Below, in pieces: positions 45,712 to 53,589 of a DNA stretch of 64,000 bases. The position numbers and the translations under genes are program-made. The stretch covers positions 1 to 64,000 of the forward strand of contig NZ_JACHGB010000007.1 of the NCBI RefSeq assembly GCF_014202215.1, given 5' to 3'. The notes beneath the pieces were generated by a model. That model was given only the letters and a program-made list of their open reading frames with translations, did no database searches and was not told the DNA's origin. This stretch comes from Quisquiliibacterium transsilvanicum (GTDB lineage: Bacteria > Pseudomonadota > Gammaproteobacteria > Burkholderiales > Burkholderiaceae_E). Each line of letters starts with the position of its first letter. Position 1 is the stretch's first letter.

Positions 45712-46341
45712 ATGCAGCAACATGAGAACACGGTGACCGCGCGCCTGGTGCTGAGTTTCGGCGATCTGGTGCTGCGCAGCTTCCCCGTAGTCAAGACCCA
45801 CATCACGATCGGGCGGCGGCCCTACAACGACATCGCGCTCGACGATCTCACGGTCAGCGGCGAGCATGCGGTCATCCTGTCAGACAGCGCCGGGCGAATC
45901 GTCAAGGACCTCAACAGCCGCAACGGTACGCTGGTCAACGGCCGGGCGATGCAGTCCCACCGGCTGCAGCACGCGGACCTGATCGAGGTCGGCATCTACC
46001 GCTTGCGCTACCTGGTCGAGCATCGCGAGCCCCCCGCGGCGGCGCCGGACGACGCGCAGGCGCAGGCAAGCCTGGAATGGCTCACCGGCCCCCAGCGCGG
46101 CAGCGCCCAGCCGGTCGACCGGCCGATCGTGCCCATCGCGGGTGCGGGCAACCAGGTGGCCGTTGTCTCGCGCCGGCGCAATGGTTTCTTCGTCACACAC
46201 CTGGAAGGGCTCGCCTTCCCGCTGGTGAACGGGGAGTCTATCGGCCTGGGCTCGCATCCGCTGTCCGATGGCGACCTGATCGAGCTCTCCGGGACGATGC
46301 TGCGCTTCCGGGTGCGGGCCGGCGGTCCGCTCGACGAATGA
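45712..46341 (+). CDS. FHA domain protein
   Basis: 209 residues. Phosphothreonine-binding FHA domain in the first 110 residues: ITIGRRPYNDIALDDLTVSGEHAVI and DLNSRNGTLVNGRAM, with the conserved Arg, Ser-His and Asn. The second half (residues 125-205) has a fainter FHA-like pattern (GNQVAVVSRRRNGFFVTHLEG, LVNGESIGLGSHPLSDGDLIEL). No signal peptide, so it is cytoplasmic. A TAGATT box ends six bases before its ATG. It precedes the adenylate cyclase by 49 bases and may recruit a phosphorylated partner to it. Confidence 0.93.
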   Translation: MQQHENTVTARLVLSFGDLVLRSFPVVKTHITIGRRPYNDIALDDLTVSGEHAVILSDSAGRIVKDLNSRNGTLVNGRAMQSHRLQHADLIEVGIYRLRYLVEHREPPAAAPDDAQAQASLEWLTGPQRGSAQPVDRPIVPIAGAGNQVAVVSRRRNGFFVTHLEGLAFPLVNGESIGLGSHPLSDGDLIELSGTMLRFRVRAGGPLDE

Positions 46342-46390
46342 CCCGGCGCCGGGCGGCCCCGGGCCGCCTGCGCCCGACCGAGGACATGCC

Positions 46391-48562
46391 TTGCTGCTGC
46401 GCCTGCTGAGCTGGCTGCGTCGCCCGGCGGTCGGACTGCTGCTCACCGCCATCGCCAGCGCGGGTGCGCTTGGGCTGCTGCCCTTCCCGATCTCCGAAGC
46501 CCTGGACCGGCTGGTCTACGACGCGCGGCTGCGTGGCAAGGCGGCTGCTTTCGACGAGCGCGTGGTGATCGTCGACGTCGACGAGCGCAGCCTGGCCGCG
46601 CAGGGGCGCTGGCCCTGGTCGCGCCAGACCGTGGCGCGGCTGGTCGAGCGCATCGTGGTCGACGGCGGGGCCAGCGTCGTCGGACTGGATACGCTTTTCG
46701 CCGAACCGGAGCGCGACACCGACGGCGATGCCGTGCTCGCCGCCGCACTGCAGGGGCGCCCGGTGGTGCTCGGCTTCTACTTGAGCTCCGACCGGGGCGG
46801 CGTCACGACCGGCGAACTCCCTCCGCCGGTGATGAACGTCGGCGCCTTCGCCCAGTCCGGCCACCGCATCACCGCCTGGACCGGCTTCGGCGCCAACCTC
46901 CCGCAACTGCAGCAGGCCGCGGCAGGCGCGGGCTTCTTCAACCCGCTGGTCGACTCGGACGGCGTCGTCCGTGCACTGCCGCTGCTGGCCGAGCACGACG
47001 GCCAGGTCTACGAGTCGCTGGTGGTGGCGGTGCTGCGCAGCCACCTGGGCGGCGCCAACCTGGTGCTGGCGCAGGACCGGCTGCTGCTGCGCGGCCCGCG
47101 CGGCAGCGCCGTGTTGCCGCTGTCCACCGGGACGACTGCGCTGGTGCCCTTTGCCGGCCGGCTCGTCGGCGGAGCCGCGGCCGGTGGCGCGCCCGGCGCA
47201 ACGTCCGGCGCAACGTCCGGCCCCGCACCGGGCGCGGCGTCAGACCTAGCCTCCCGCCCCGTTGCCCGGGCGCCCTCCGATTCCAGCCCCTGGGCCGCAG
47301 GCGCCGACCGCCCGTCTCGCTTTCGCTACATCGCCGCGGCCGACGTGCTTTCGGGCCGCATCGACCCTGCCGTCTTCCGCAACCGCATCGTTCTGCTCGG
47401 CACCTCGGCACCGGGGCTGACCGACCTGCGGGCCACGCCGACGCATGCCGTGTTCCCCGGCGTGGAGATCCACGCCACCCTGATCGCGGCGGCGCTGGAT
47501 TCCGACGGGAGCGGCGCCTTCATCAAGCGCCGCTCGGAGGCGTCGGCGGCGCTGGGCGCGGCGCTGGTGGCGCTGGCCGGCATCACGCTCGCCTTCGCGC
47601 TGCCCGCGATGGGGTCGGTCGGCATCGTGGTGCTCGGCGTGCTTTCGGCAGTCAGCCTGTGGCTGGCCGCGGCGGTGGGCTGGTCCAACTTCGGCATGGC
47701 GGTGCCGGTGGCCGCCGGGCTGCTGCTGGTGGCGCTGCTGGCCGGCTTCAACCTGGCGGCCGGCTACTTCGTCGAGGGGCGCGCGCGCCGCGCCGTGGCC
47801 AGCCTGTTCGGCGAGTACGTGTCGCCCGCGCTGGTCGAGCGGATGATGCGCGATCCCCGCCGCTACGCCAGCGCCGCCAGCGAGGACCGCGAGCTGAGCA
47901 TCCTGTTCGTCGACATCCGTGGCTTCACGCGGATTGCGGAAACCATGCAGCCGGACCAGCTGCGCGAGTACATCAACGATTTCCTCACCGCGATGACCGA
48001 AGTGGTGCACCGCTACGGCGGAACGGTCGACAAGTACATCGGTGATGCGGTGATGGCCTTCTGGGGCGCGCCGATGGACGATCCGCAGCACGCGGACCAT
48101 GCCGTCGCCGCTGCGCTGTCGATGCTCGAGGAGGTGCAGCGGCTGAACCGCTCCTACGAGGCGCGTGGCCTGCCGCTGATGCGCGTGGGCATCGGCGTCA
48201 ACACCGGGGTGGTGCGGGTGGGCGACCTGGGCTCCAGGCTACGCCGCGCATACACGGTGATCGGCGACGCGGTCAACCTGGCCTCGCGTTTGCAGGGATT
48301 GACCAAGCAGTTCGAGGCGCAGATCATCGTCGGCGAGTCGACGGTGCGGCAGGCACGCGGCCATGCGTTCGCGGAGTTGGGATACGCGCAGGTGGCCGGC
48401 CGCGCCGAGCCGGTGCATGCCTTCGTTCCGGCCGAGCTCGCCGCGGTCCGCACCTTGCCGCTCGAGCGCGCCGAGGCGCGCAGCAACACGGAACGTCCTG
48501 TCGAGGGCATCGGGCAGGCGAACGGGGATCGTGCCGATGAAGGTGCGGGTATTAGGCTGTAG
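46391..48562 (+). CDS. CHASE2 domain-containing adenylate cyclase
   Basis: 723 residues. Domain order: N-terminal membrane helix (about 14-36), periplasmic CHASE2 sensor (about 40-375), a cluster of membrane helices (about 385-460) and a class III cyclase domain (about 495-680). Cyclase residues: metal-binding ILFVDIRGFTRIAE, the purine-recognition Lys in DKYIGDAVMAFWGAP and Thr in YTVIGDAVNLASRL, which indicate ATP as substrate. CHASE2 carries a Gly/Ala/Ser insertion (residues about 260-300) containing a 12-base tandem repeat (47197-47220). Start TTG at 46391. It overlaps the phosphodiesterase-like gene by 26 bases. Confidence 0.93.
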   Translation: MLLRLLSWLRRPAVGLLLTAIASAGALGLLPFPISEALDRLVYDARLRGKAAAFDERVVIVDVDERSLAAQGRWPWSRQTVARLVERIVVDGGASVVGLDTLFAEPERDTDGDAVLAAALQGRPVVLGFYLSSDRGGVTTGELPPPVMNVGAFAQSGHRITAWTGFGANLPQLQQAAAGAGFFNPLVDSDGVVRALPLLAEHDGQVYESLVVAVLRSHLGGANLVLAQDRLLLRGPRGSAVLPLSTGTTALVPFAGRLVGGAAAGGAPGATSGATSGPAPGAASDLASRPVARAPSDSSPWAAGADRPSRFRYIAAADVLSGRIDPAVFRNRIVLLGTSAPGLTDLRATPTHAVFPGVEIHATLIAAALDSDGSGAFIKRRSEASAALGAALVALAGITLAFALPAMGSVGIVVLGVLSAVSLWLAAAVGWSNFGMAVPVAAGLLLVALLAGFNLAAGYFVEGRARRAVASLFGEYVSPALVERMMRDPRRYASAASEDRELSILFVDIRGFTRIAETMQPDQLREYINDFLTAMTEVVHRYGGTVDKYIGDAVMAFWGAPMDDPQHADHAVAAALSMLEEVQRLNRSYEARGLPLMRVGIGVNTGVVRVGDLGSRLRRAYTVIGDAVNLASRLQGLTKQFEAQIIVGESTVRQARGHAFAELGYAQVAGRAEPVHAFVPAELAAVRTLPLERAEARSNTERPVEGIGQANGDRADEGAGIRL

Positions 48563-49301
48563 CGGCGGCATCGGCGCCCGCGCCCGGACGACTTCCTTCC
48601 TGGTGGACGACGACATCCTCCTGGATGCGGGCACCGGCGTGGAAGACCTGTCGGTGGACGAGCTCGCCGCGATCGACCACGTCTTCCTCACGCACTCCCA
48701 CCTGGATCACATCGCGGCGCTCCCGCTGCTGGTGGATTCGGTGGGCGGCTTGCGCAAGCGGCCGCTGGTGGTGCACGCGCTGGCCGAGACCATCGAGGCG
48801 CTGCGCACCCACATCTTCAACTGGGTGATCTGGCCGGACTTCACCGAGATCCCGCACTACGACCGTCCGTGGATGGTGTTCGAGCCGATCGCCATTGGCC
48901 AGATGGTGGATCTGGGCGGGCGCTGCGTGCGCAGCCTGCCCGCCAGCCATACCGTGCCGGCCTGCGGCTACCACCTGTACAACGAGCGCGCCAGCCTGGT
49001 GTTCTCCGGCGACACCGGCCCCAACGACGAGTTCTGGCAGCAGGTCAACAGCCTGTCGAACCTGCGCTACCTGATCATCGAGACCGCCTTCCCCAACCGC
49101 GACCAGGACCTGGCGGTCACCGCCAAGCACCTGTACCCGATCCAGCTCGGCGAGGAACTCGCCAAGCTGCAGCGCCAGCCCGAGGTGCTGATCACGCACC
49201 TCAAGCCCTCCGACCGCAAGACCATCGAACGCGAACTCGAGGCCTGGGCCGGACGCTATGCGCCGCGGGTGCTGGAGCGGGGGGAAGTGCTGGAGATGTA
49301 G
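48537..49301 (+). CDS. MBL-fold class II cyclic nucleotide phosphodiesterase-like protein
   Basis: 254 residues. Metallo-beta-lactamase-fold hydrolase with HSHLDH (residues 53-58), the late His in LPASHTVPACGY, and SGDTGPNDEFW that binds the metal pair. The pattern VFLTHSHLDHIAALPLLVDSVGG plus THIFNWVIWPDF is the class II cAMP phosphodiesterase type (CpdP/PDE1). No signal peptide. It begins within the adenylate cyclase gene (26-base overlap), so a cAMP maker and a likely cAMP breaker are co-translated from one message. A tRNase Z-like role is less likely because the exosite arm is missing. Confidence 0.85.
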   Translation: MKVRVLGCSGGIGARARTTSFLVDDDILLDAGTGVEDLSVDELAAIDHVFLTHSHLDHIAALPLLVDSVGGLRKRPLVVHALAETIEALRTHIFNWVIWPDFTEIPHYDRPWMVFEPIAIGQMVDLGGRCVRSLPASHTVPACGYHLYNERASLVFSGDTGPNDEFWQQVNSLSNLRYLIIETAFPNRDQDLAVTAKHLYPIQLGEELAKLQRQPEVLITHLKPSDRKTIERELEAWAGRYAPRVLERGEVLEM

Positions 49302-49353
49302 AGGTAGAGGCGCGGGGAGTACCGGTGGGGCCCCGGTGCGGCCACTGTGACGA

Positions 49354-49668
49354 CTACGCCGCCGCTGCGTGCAGCTTGACCCCTAGCGCACGCGCAACTT
49401 TCAGCACTGTGGCGAAGCTAGGATTGCCATTCGCGCTCAGGGCCCGATAGAGGCTCTCACGGCTGAGGCCCGCGTCCTTGGCAACCTGGCTCATGCCCTT
49501 GGCGCGGGCAATGTCCCCAAGTGCCTTCGTGATCCCTGCTGCGTCGTCCGGAGCTTCTTCGAGCCAGGCGTCGAGGTACGCCGCCATTTCTTCGGGTGTA
49601 CGCAGGTGTTCCGCGACGTCGTAGGGCGTCGTCCGCGTCGAGATGGTCTTGCTCGCGGCATGAGGCAT
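49354..49668 (-). CDS. HigA-like antitoxin (addiction module antidote, HTH)
   Basis: 104 residues. Addiction-module antidote protein with a helix-turn-helix: DIARAKGMSQVAKDAGLSRESLYRALS is the DNA-binding core, followed by GNPSFATVLKVARALGVKL. N-terminal half (TTPYDVAEHLRTPEEMAAYLD) contacts the toxin in related pairs. It follows the toxin gene by six bases, the toxin-first order typical of higBA. It should repress the pair's own promoter. Confidence 0.9.
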   Translation of the reverse strand: MPHAASKTISTRTTPYDVAEHLRTPEEMAAYLDAWLEEAPDDAAGITKALGDIARAKGMSQVAKDAGLSRESLYRALSANGNPSFATVLKVARALGVKLHAAAA

Positions 49669-49674
49669 GACGTT

Positions 49675-49968
49675 TTACTCCTTGAAGCTCCTGGCCAACT
49701 CGAGAGCCAACCGGATGTCCTTCGACTGGCTCGATTTGTCGCCTCCCGCCAAGAGAAGCAACAGCCTCGCACCCCGCTGTGCGTAGTACACCCTGTATCC
49801 AGGGCCGAAGTCGATCTTCAACTCTGACACACCGTCAGTCAGGTTGCGATGCTCGCCTGGATTCCCGTTGATCAGCCGTTCGACACGAACGAGGATGCGA
49901 GCCCGAGCCGCTTGGTCTCTGAGCGCATCGATCCACTGCGCGTACTCATCGGTTTTTTCCACCCGCAC
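49675..49968 (-). CDS. HigB-like RelE/ParE-family toxin
   Basis: 97 residues. Phage-derived Gp49/HigB-like killer protein: MRVEKTDEYAQWIDALRDQAARARIL, the HRNLTDGVSELKIDFGPGYRVYY core and LLLLLAGGDKSSQSKDI. Relatives are ribosome-dependent mRNA interferases. GTG start at 49968. A TTGACA hexamer lies 29 bases upstream on the same strand (49997-50002) but no matching -10 is evident. Base composition and codon use are less GC-biased than nearby core genes, suggesting acquisition. Confidence 0.9.
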   Translation of the reverse strand: MRVEKTDEYAQWIDALRDQAARARILVRVERLINGNPGEHRNLTDGVSELKIDFGPGYRVYYAQRGARLLLLLAGGDKSSQSKDIRLALELARSFKE

Positions 49969-50377
49969 GACGATGGTGTCGCTTCTGGGCTACAAATGTC
50001 AATGGGAGTGCTCAGCGAGACGCCGATGCTCCCAGTGTCGCTTGAACCAGCGCGCTGCCGGATGCGCGTCGGCCCTACGGACGATGGGATCGGCCGCAGG
50101 GATCAGGGTGAATGGGGCGAAGCTTCCAGGCCGCAGTTCCGACGTGCGCGGGACCTCGAGACGTGCCCTGCAGTGATTTCGTGTTCGGGCGAAACAGCAG
50201 ATCGATCTTGACGAAGACTTCAGCGCTCATGCGCCTGATTGCGGCTCAGCGGCCCCTCTTGCACCGGCACCGGCTGCCTCAATGCCCGAAGCGCGCGCCG
50301 ACGGGTGGGCTCGAACGCATTCAGCTCGGCCACCGCCCTGGTCACAAGGTCCGCGACCCAGACTGGCCTCCGCACGT
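49969..50377. other. 409-bp region without a recognised gene
   Basis: Apart from the toxin promoter area, I see no gene, RNA or repeat here. GC bias by codon position is weak, and short open frames on both strands look random. It lies between the toxin-antitoxin pair and the end of tctA. Confidence 0.5.
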
Positions 50378-51889
50378 TCACGGCTCCGACGCCGTCGGCT
50401 TCTCCAGCGCAGGCGCGATCACCCTGCGCGGTATGAACGCGATCACCACCAGGATCACCGTGATCACGGCGAAGGCGATCGAGATCGGCGTCGACACGAA
50501 GATCGACAGTTCGCCGTCCGAGATGGCCAGCGCCCGGCGCACCGAGCGCTCGAAGATCCCGCCCAGCACGTAGGCGAGGATCACGATGCCGAGGTCGTAG
50601 CCATAGCGGCGCAGGATGTAGCCGATGACGCCGAACATCACCGCGAGCAGCACGTCCATGGGCGCGCTGTTGGTGGAGTAGACGCCGATCAGGCACACCA
50701 TCAGGATGATCGGCGCCAGCCAGGCGCGCGGCACGTCGAGCACGCGCACGAAGAGGCCGATCAGCGGCAGGTTCAGGATCAGCAGCATCACGTTGCCCAC
50801 GTACATGCTGGCAACGATTCCCCAGAAGATCTCGGGCTGGCGTTCCATGATGGTGGGGCCGGGCGCCACGCCGTGGATCATGAAGGCGCCGAGCAGCAGG
50901 GCGGTGACGGCGTTGGCCGGCACGCCCATGCAGAGCAGCGGTACGAAGGCTCCGGCCGTGCCCGCGTTGTTGGCGGCCTCGGGGCCGGCAAGCCCTTCCA
51001 CCGCGCCCTTGCCGAACTCTTCCGGGCGCTTGGAGAGCTTGCGCTCGGTGGCGTAGGAGAGGAAGGTGGCCAGCACCGCGCCGCCGCCCGGAATCAGCCC
51101 GACCAGGAAGCCGAGCACGGTGCCGCGCGCCACCGGGGCCACGGAGCGCCGGGCCTCGTCGCGGTTCGGCATGAAGCCCAGCAGCGTGGAGGGCGGGGGC
51201 AGCACCTTCATCTTCTCGGGCTTGCCCAGGGCCATCGACAGCACTTCGGAGATGCCGAACAGGCCGATGGCCAGCGGCACCAGGTCGATGCCGCCGATGA
51301 GATGGAACACGCCGAAGGTCAGCCGCGCCGACCCGGTCTGCGGGTCGGAACCCACGGTGCCGAGCAGCAGGCCGAAGGCCGCCATCAGCAGCGCCTTGAG
51401 CTTCGATCCGCTCGAGAAATAGGTGACCAGGGCCAGACCGGCGAGCATCACCATCGAGTACTCGGCGGGCCCGAAGGCCAGCACCCAGCGCGACAGCGGC
51501 GGCGACAGGTAGGAGATGGCGAGCACGCCGACGGTGCCGGCGAAGAACGATCCCATGGCGGCGATGCCGAGCGCCGCGCCGGCGCGTCCCTTGCGGGCCA
51601 TCTCGTAGCCGTCCAGGCAGGTGATCACCGAGGACGCCTCCCCGGGGATGCGCATCAGCACCGAGGTGACGGTGCCGCCGTAGGCCACGCCGTAATAGAT
51701 GCCCGACAGCATGATGATCGCCGAGGTGACGTCCATCTTGTAGGTGATGGGCAGCAGCAGGGCGATGGTGGTGAGCGGGCCGAGGCCGGGCAGGATGCCG
51801 ACCACGGTCCCGAGGAACACGCCGATGAAGCAGTAGAGCAGGGTGGCCGGCTGGAAGACCGTGGCAAAGCCGCCGATGAGGTTTTCCAT
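50378..51889 (-). CDS. tctA: Tripartite tricarboxylate transporter, large membrane subunit TctA
   Basis: 503 residues with about twelve membrane helices. TctA-family permease that moves citrate-like or other organic acids across the inner membrane, driven by a cation gradient. Motifs: GTVVGILPGLGPLTTIALLLP, IPGEASSVITCLDGYEMA and GLIPGGGAVLATFLSYATERKL, with GPEAANNAGTAGAFVPLL. Start at MENLIGGFAT; its ATG overlaps the tctB stop as TAATG. Last gene of tctCBA. Confidence 0.95.
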   Translation of the reverse strand: MENLIGGFATVFQPATLLYCFIGVFLGTVVGILPGLGPLTTIALLLPITYKMDVTSAIIMLSGIYYGVAYGGTVTSVLMRIPGEASSVITCLDGYEMARKGRAGAALGIAAMGSFFAGTVGVLAISYLSPPLSRWVLAFGPAEYSMVMLAGLALVTYFSSGSKLKALLMAAFGLLLGTVGSDPQTGSARLTFGVFHLIGGIDLVPLAIGLFGISEVLSMALGKPEKMKVLPPPSTLLGFMPNRDEARRSVAPVARGTVLGFLVGLIPGGGAVLATFLSYATERKLSKRPEEFGKGAVEGLAGPEAANNAGTAGAFVPLLCMGVPANAVTALLLGAFMIHGVAPGPTIMERQPEIFWGIVASMYVGNVMLLILNLPLIGLFVRVLDVPRAWLAPIILMVCLIGVYSTNSAPMDVLLAVMFGVIGYILRRYGYDLGIVILAYVLGGIFERSVRRALAISDGELSIFVSTPISIAFAVITVILVVIAFIPRRVIAPALEKPTASEP

Positions 51890-52410
51890 TACAGCAGGCC
51901 TCCGGCGCGCAGCAGGGCGCGCAGCGCGCGGTCGGCCGGGCCTTCGGGCAGGCTGACCTGGAGCAGCCAGCCGAAGCCGAGCTGGCCCACGAGCGCCACG
52001 AGGGCCGCGGTGATCAGCGTGGGCCGCCAGCGCACGCCTTCGCCGAAGCGCATGATGACGACGATGACCGCGAACGCGGTGGCGATGAACCCCGCCCACC
52101 ACGAACCGGCCACCAGGAGCACGAGCGCCAGCAGGTAGAAGTGGAAGACGCGCCTCTCCGCCGGCGCTGCCAGGTCGTAGCGCGAGACCGCTTCGCTGTC
52201 GTCGCTCTCAAGCGGCTCGGCTTCGCGCCGCTCGAGGATCAGCACCAGCGCCGACAGCGCGATGGCGATCATCGAGAGAACCTGCGGGAAGATCCCGGTG
52301 CCGGGGCCGTCGAAGCCCCAGCGCGGCAGCGAATGCGCCTGCCCGTACGTGGCCGCCGCTGCGAGCAGCAGCCCCAGTGCAGTCCAGCGCGCTCCAGACA
52401 TCATCGGCAT
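51889..52410 (-). CDS. tctB: Tripartite tricarboxylate transporter, small membrane subunit TctB
   Basis: 173 residues with four predicted membrane helices. TctB is the small, poorly conserved subunit needed with TctA. Helices are seen at about 8-25, 40-60, 90-125 and 135-152, with an acidic cytoplasmic stretch EPLESDDSEAVSRYD between the second and third. Position between tctC and tctA supports the call better than sequence identity does. Two in-frame ATGs (52410 and 52404) could serve as start; no clear Shine-Dalgarno sequence precedes either. Confidence 0.88.
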   Translation of the reverse strand: MPMMSGARWTALGLLLAAAATYGQAHSLPRWGFDGPGTGIFPQVLSMIAIALSALVLILERREAEPLESDDSEAVSRYDLAAPAERRVFHFYLLALVLLVAGSWWAGFIATAFAVIVVIMRFGEGVRWRPTLITAALVALVGQLGFGWLLQVSLPEGPADRALRALLRAGGLL

Positions 52411-52417
52411 GGGAGGC

Positions 52418-53386
52418 TCAGCGCGTCTTCATGCCGGATTCGGTCAGGATCTGGATGAACAGCGGCTCCATGTCCTTCATGTACTTGTGGAAGTCGGGGC
52501 CGCTGCGGTACGAGGGCGCGACGCCCAGCTTGGTGAGTTGGTCGAGCACCTCGGGATCCTTGATCGCGATCGCGAACGCCTCCTGCATGCGGTCGCGGAT
52601 CTTCGGGTCGACGCCGCGCGGGAAGGCATAGCCCATCGGGCCGAAGCTGATGTAGTTGTAGCCGAGCTCACGCAGGGTGGGCACGTTGGGGTATTCCGGC
52701 CAGCGTGCGGGCGAGGCGGACGCGAGCAGGCGCAGGTTGCCGGCCTCGATCTGCGGCTTCATCTCGGTGGCGCTCTGCAGCGTCATGTCCACGTGGCCGC
52801 CCACCGCCTGCAGCACGGATTCCGAGCCGCCCGAGAAGACGATCCAGCGCAGGTTGGCGCCATTGAGCTTGGCCATCTGGAACATCGGCAGCACGTTGTT
52901 CGGGCTGGTCGAGCTGTAGGTCAGGCGCTTTTCCTTCGACATCTTGACGATGTCGTCGACGCTCTTGATCGGCGAATCCTTGCGCACGCCGATGCCGTAG
53001 CGCAGTTCGGCGATCTGCGCGATCAGGTCGAAGGCCTCCCAGGGTTTGAAGGGCAGGTCCACCATGTGCGGCGCGGTGAGGTAGGAAGACGACCCCACCA
53101 GCCCCATCGTGTAGCCGTCGGGCGCGCTGCGCGCCAGCTCCGCCGGGCCGAGCTGCCCCGCGCCGCCCGGCACTGCCTTGATCACCACCGGCTTGCCCAG
53201 CGTCTTCTCGATGCTGCGCGCGAAGGCGCGCGCCGTCAGCTCGGTGGCCGACCCCGGCGGGAAGTTGTTGATGAGGGTGATTTCCTTCTGCGGCCAGTCG
53301 CCTTGCGCGTTGGCGACGGGCGCCAGGAGGCTGGCGCCGACGACGGCGAGCCCTGCGGCAAGGGCGTGAATGCGGATCCTGCTCAT
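52418..53386 (-). CDS. tctC: Tripartite tricarboxylate transporter substrate-binding protein (Bug/TctC family)
   Basis: 322 residues. Periplasmic binding protein with a signal peptide ending in VANAQ near residue 27. Bug-family hallmarks: NNFPPGSATELTARAFA and VIKAVPGGAGQLGPAELARSAPDGYTMGLV. These families are very numerous in Burkholderiales and bind many carboxylates or amides, so the ligand is open. Start at MSRIRIHALAA with AGGAGA upstream. First gene of tctCBA, which is the usual order. Confidence 0.94.
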   Translation of the reverse strand: MSRIRIHALAAGLAVVGASLLAPVANAQGDWPQKEITLINNFPPGSATELTARAFARSIEKTLGKPVVIKAVPGGAGQLGPAELARSAPDGYTMGLVGSSSYLTAPHMVDLPFKPWEAFDLIAQIAELRYGIGVRKDSPIKSVDDIVKMSKEKRLTYSSTSPNNVLPMFQMAKLNGANLRWIVFSGGSESVLQAVGGHVDMTLQSATEMKPQIEAGNLRLLASASPARWPEYPNVPTLRELGYNYISFGPMGYAFPRGVDPKIRDRMQEAFAIAIKDPEVLDQLTKLGVAPSYRSGPDFHKYMKDMEPLFIQILTESGMKTR

Positions 53387-53589
53387 CGTGCGTCTCCTGG
53401 AATCGTTCTGTTGTGAGCGGACGATGCTATAGGGGCGGCGATGGCGGGTCGATATAGGGATTGCGTTGCCCGGGGCATCCCGGCCGGCTCTGCGGATGGG
53501 TTTCGGAACGGAAGCCACGCCGGCAGCGTTCGGGAGCGGGAAGTGAGACGCGGGTGAAAACCCACAACCAGGAGTCGAACCGGCGCTCT

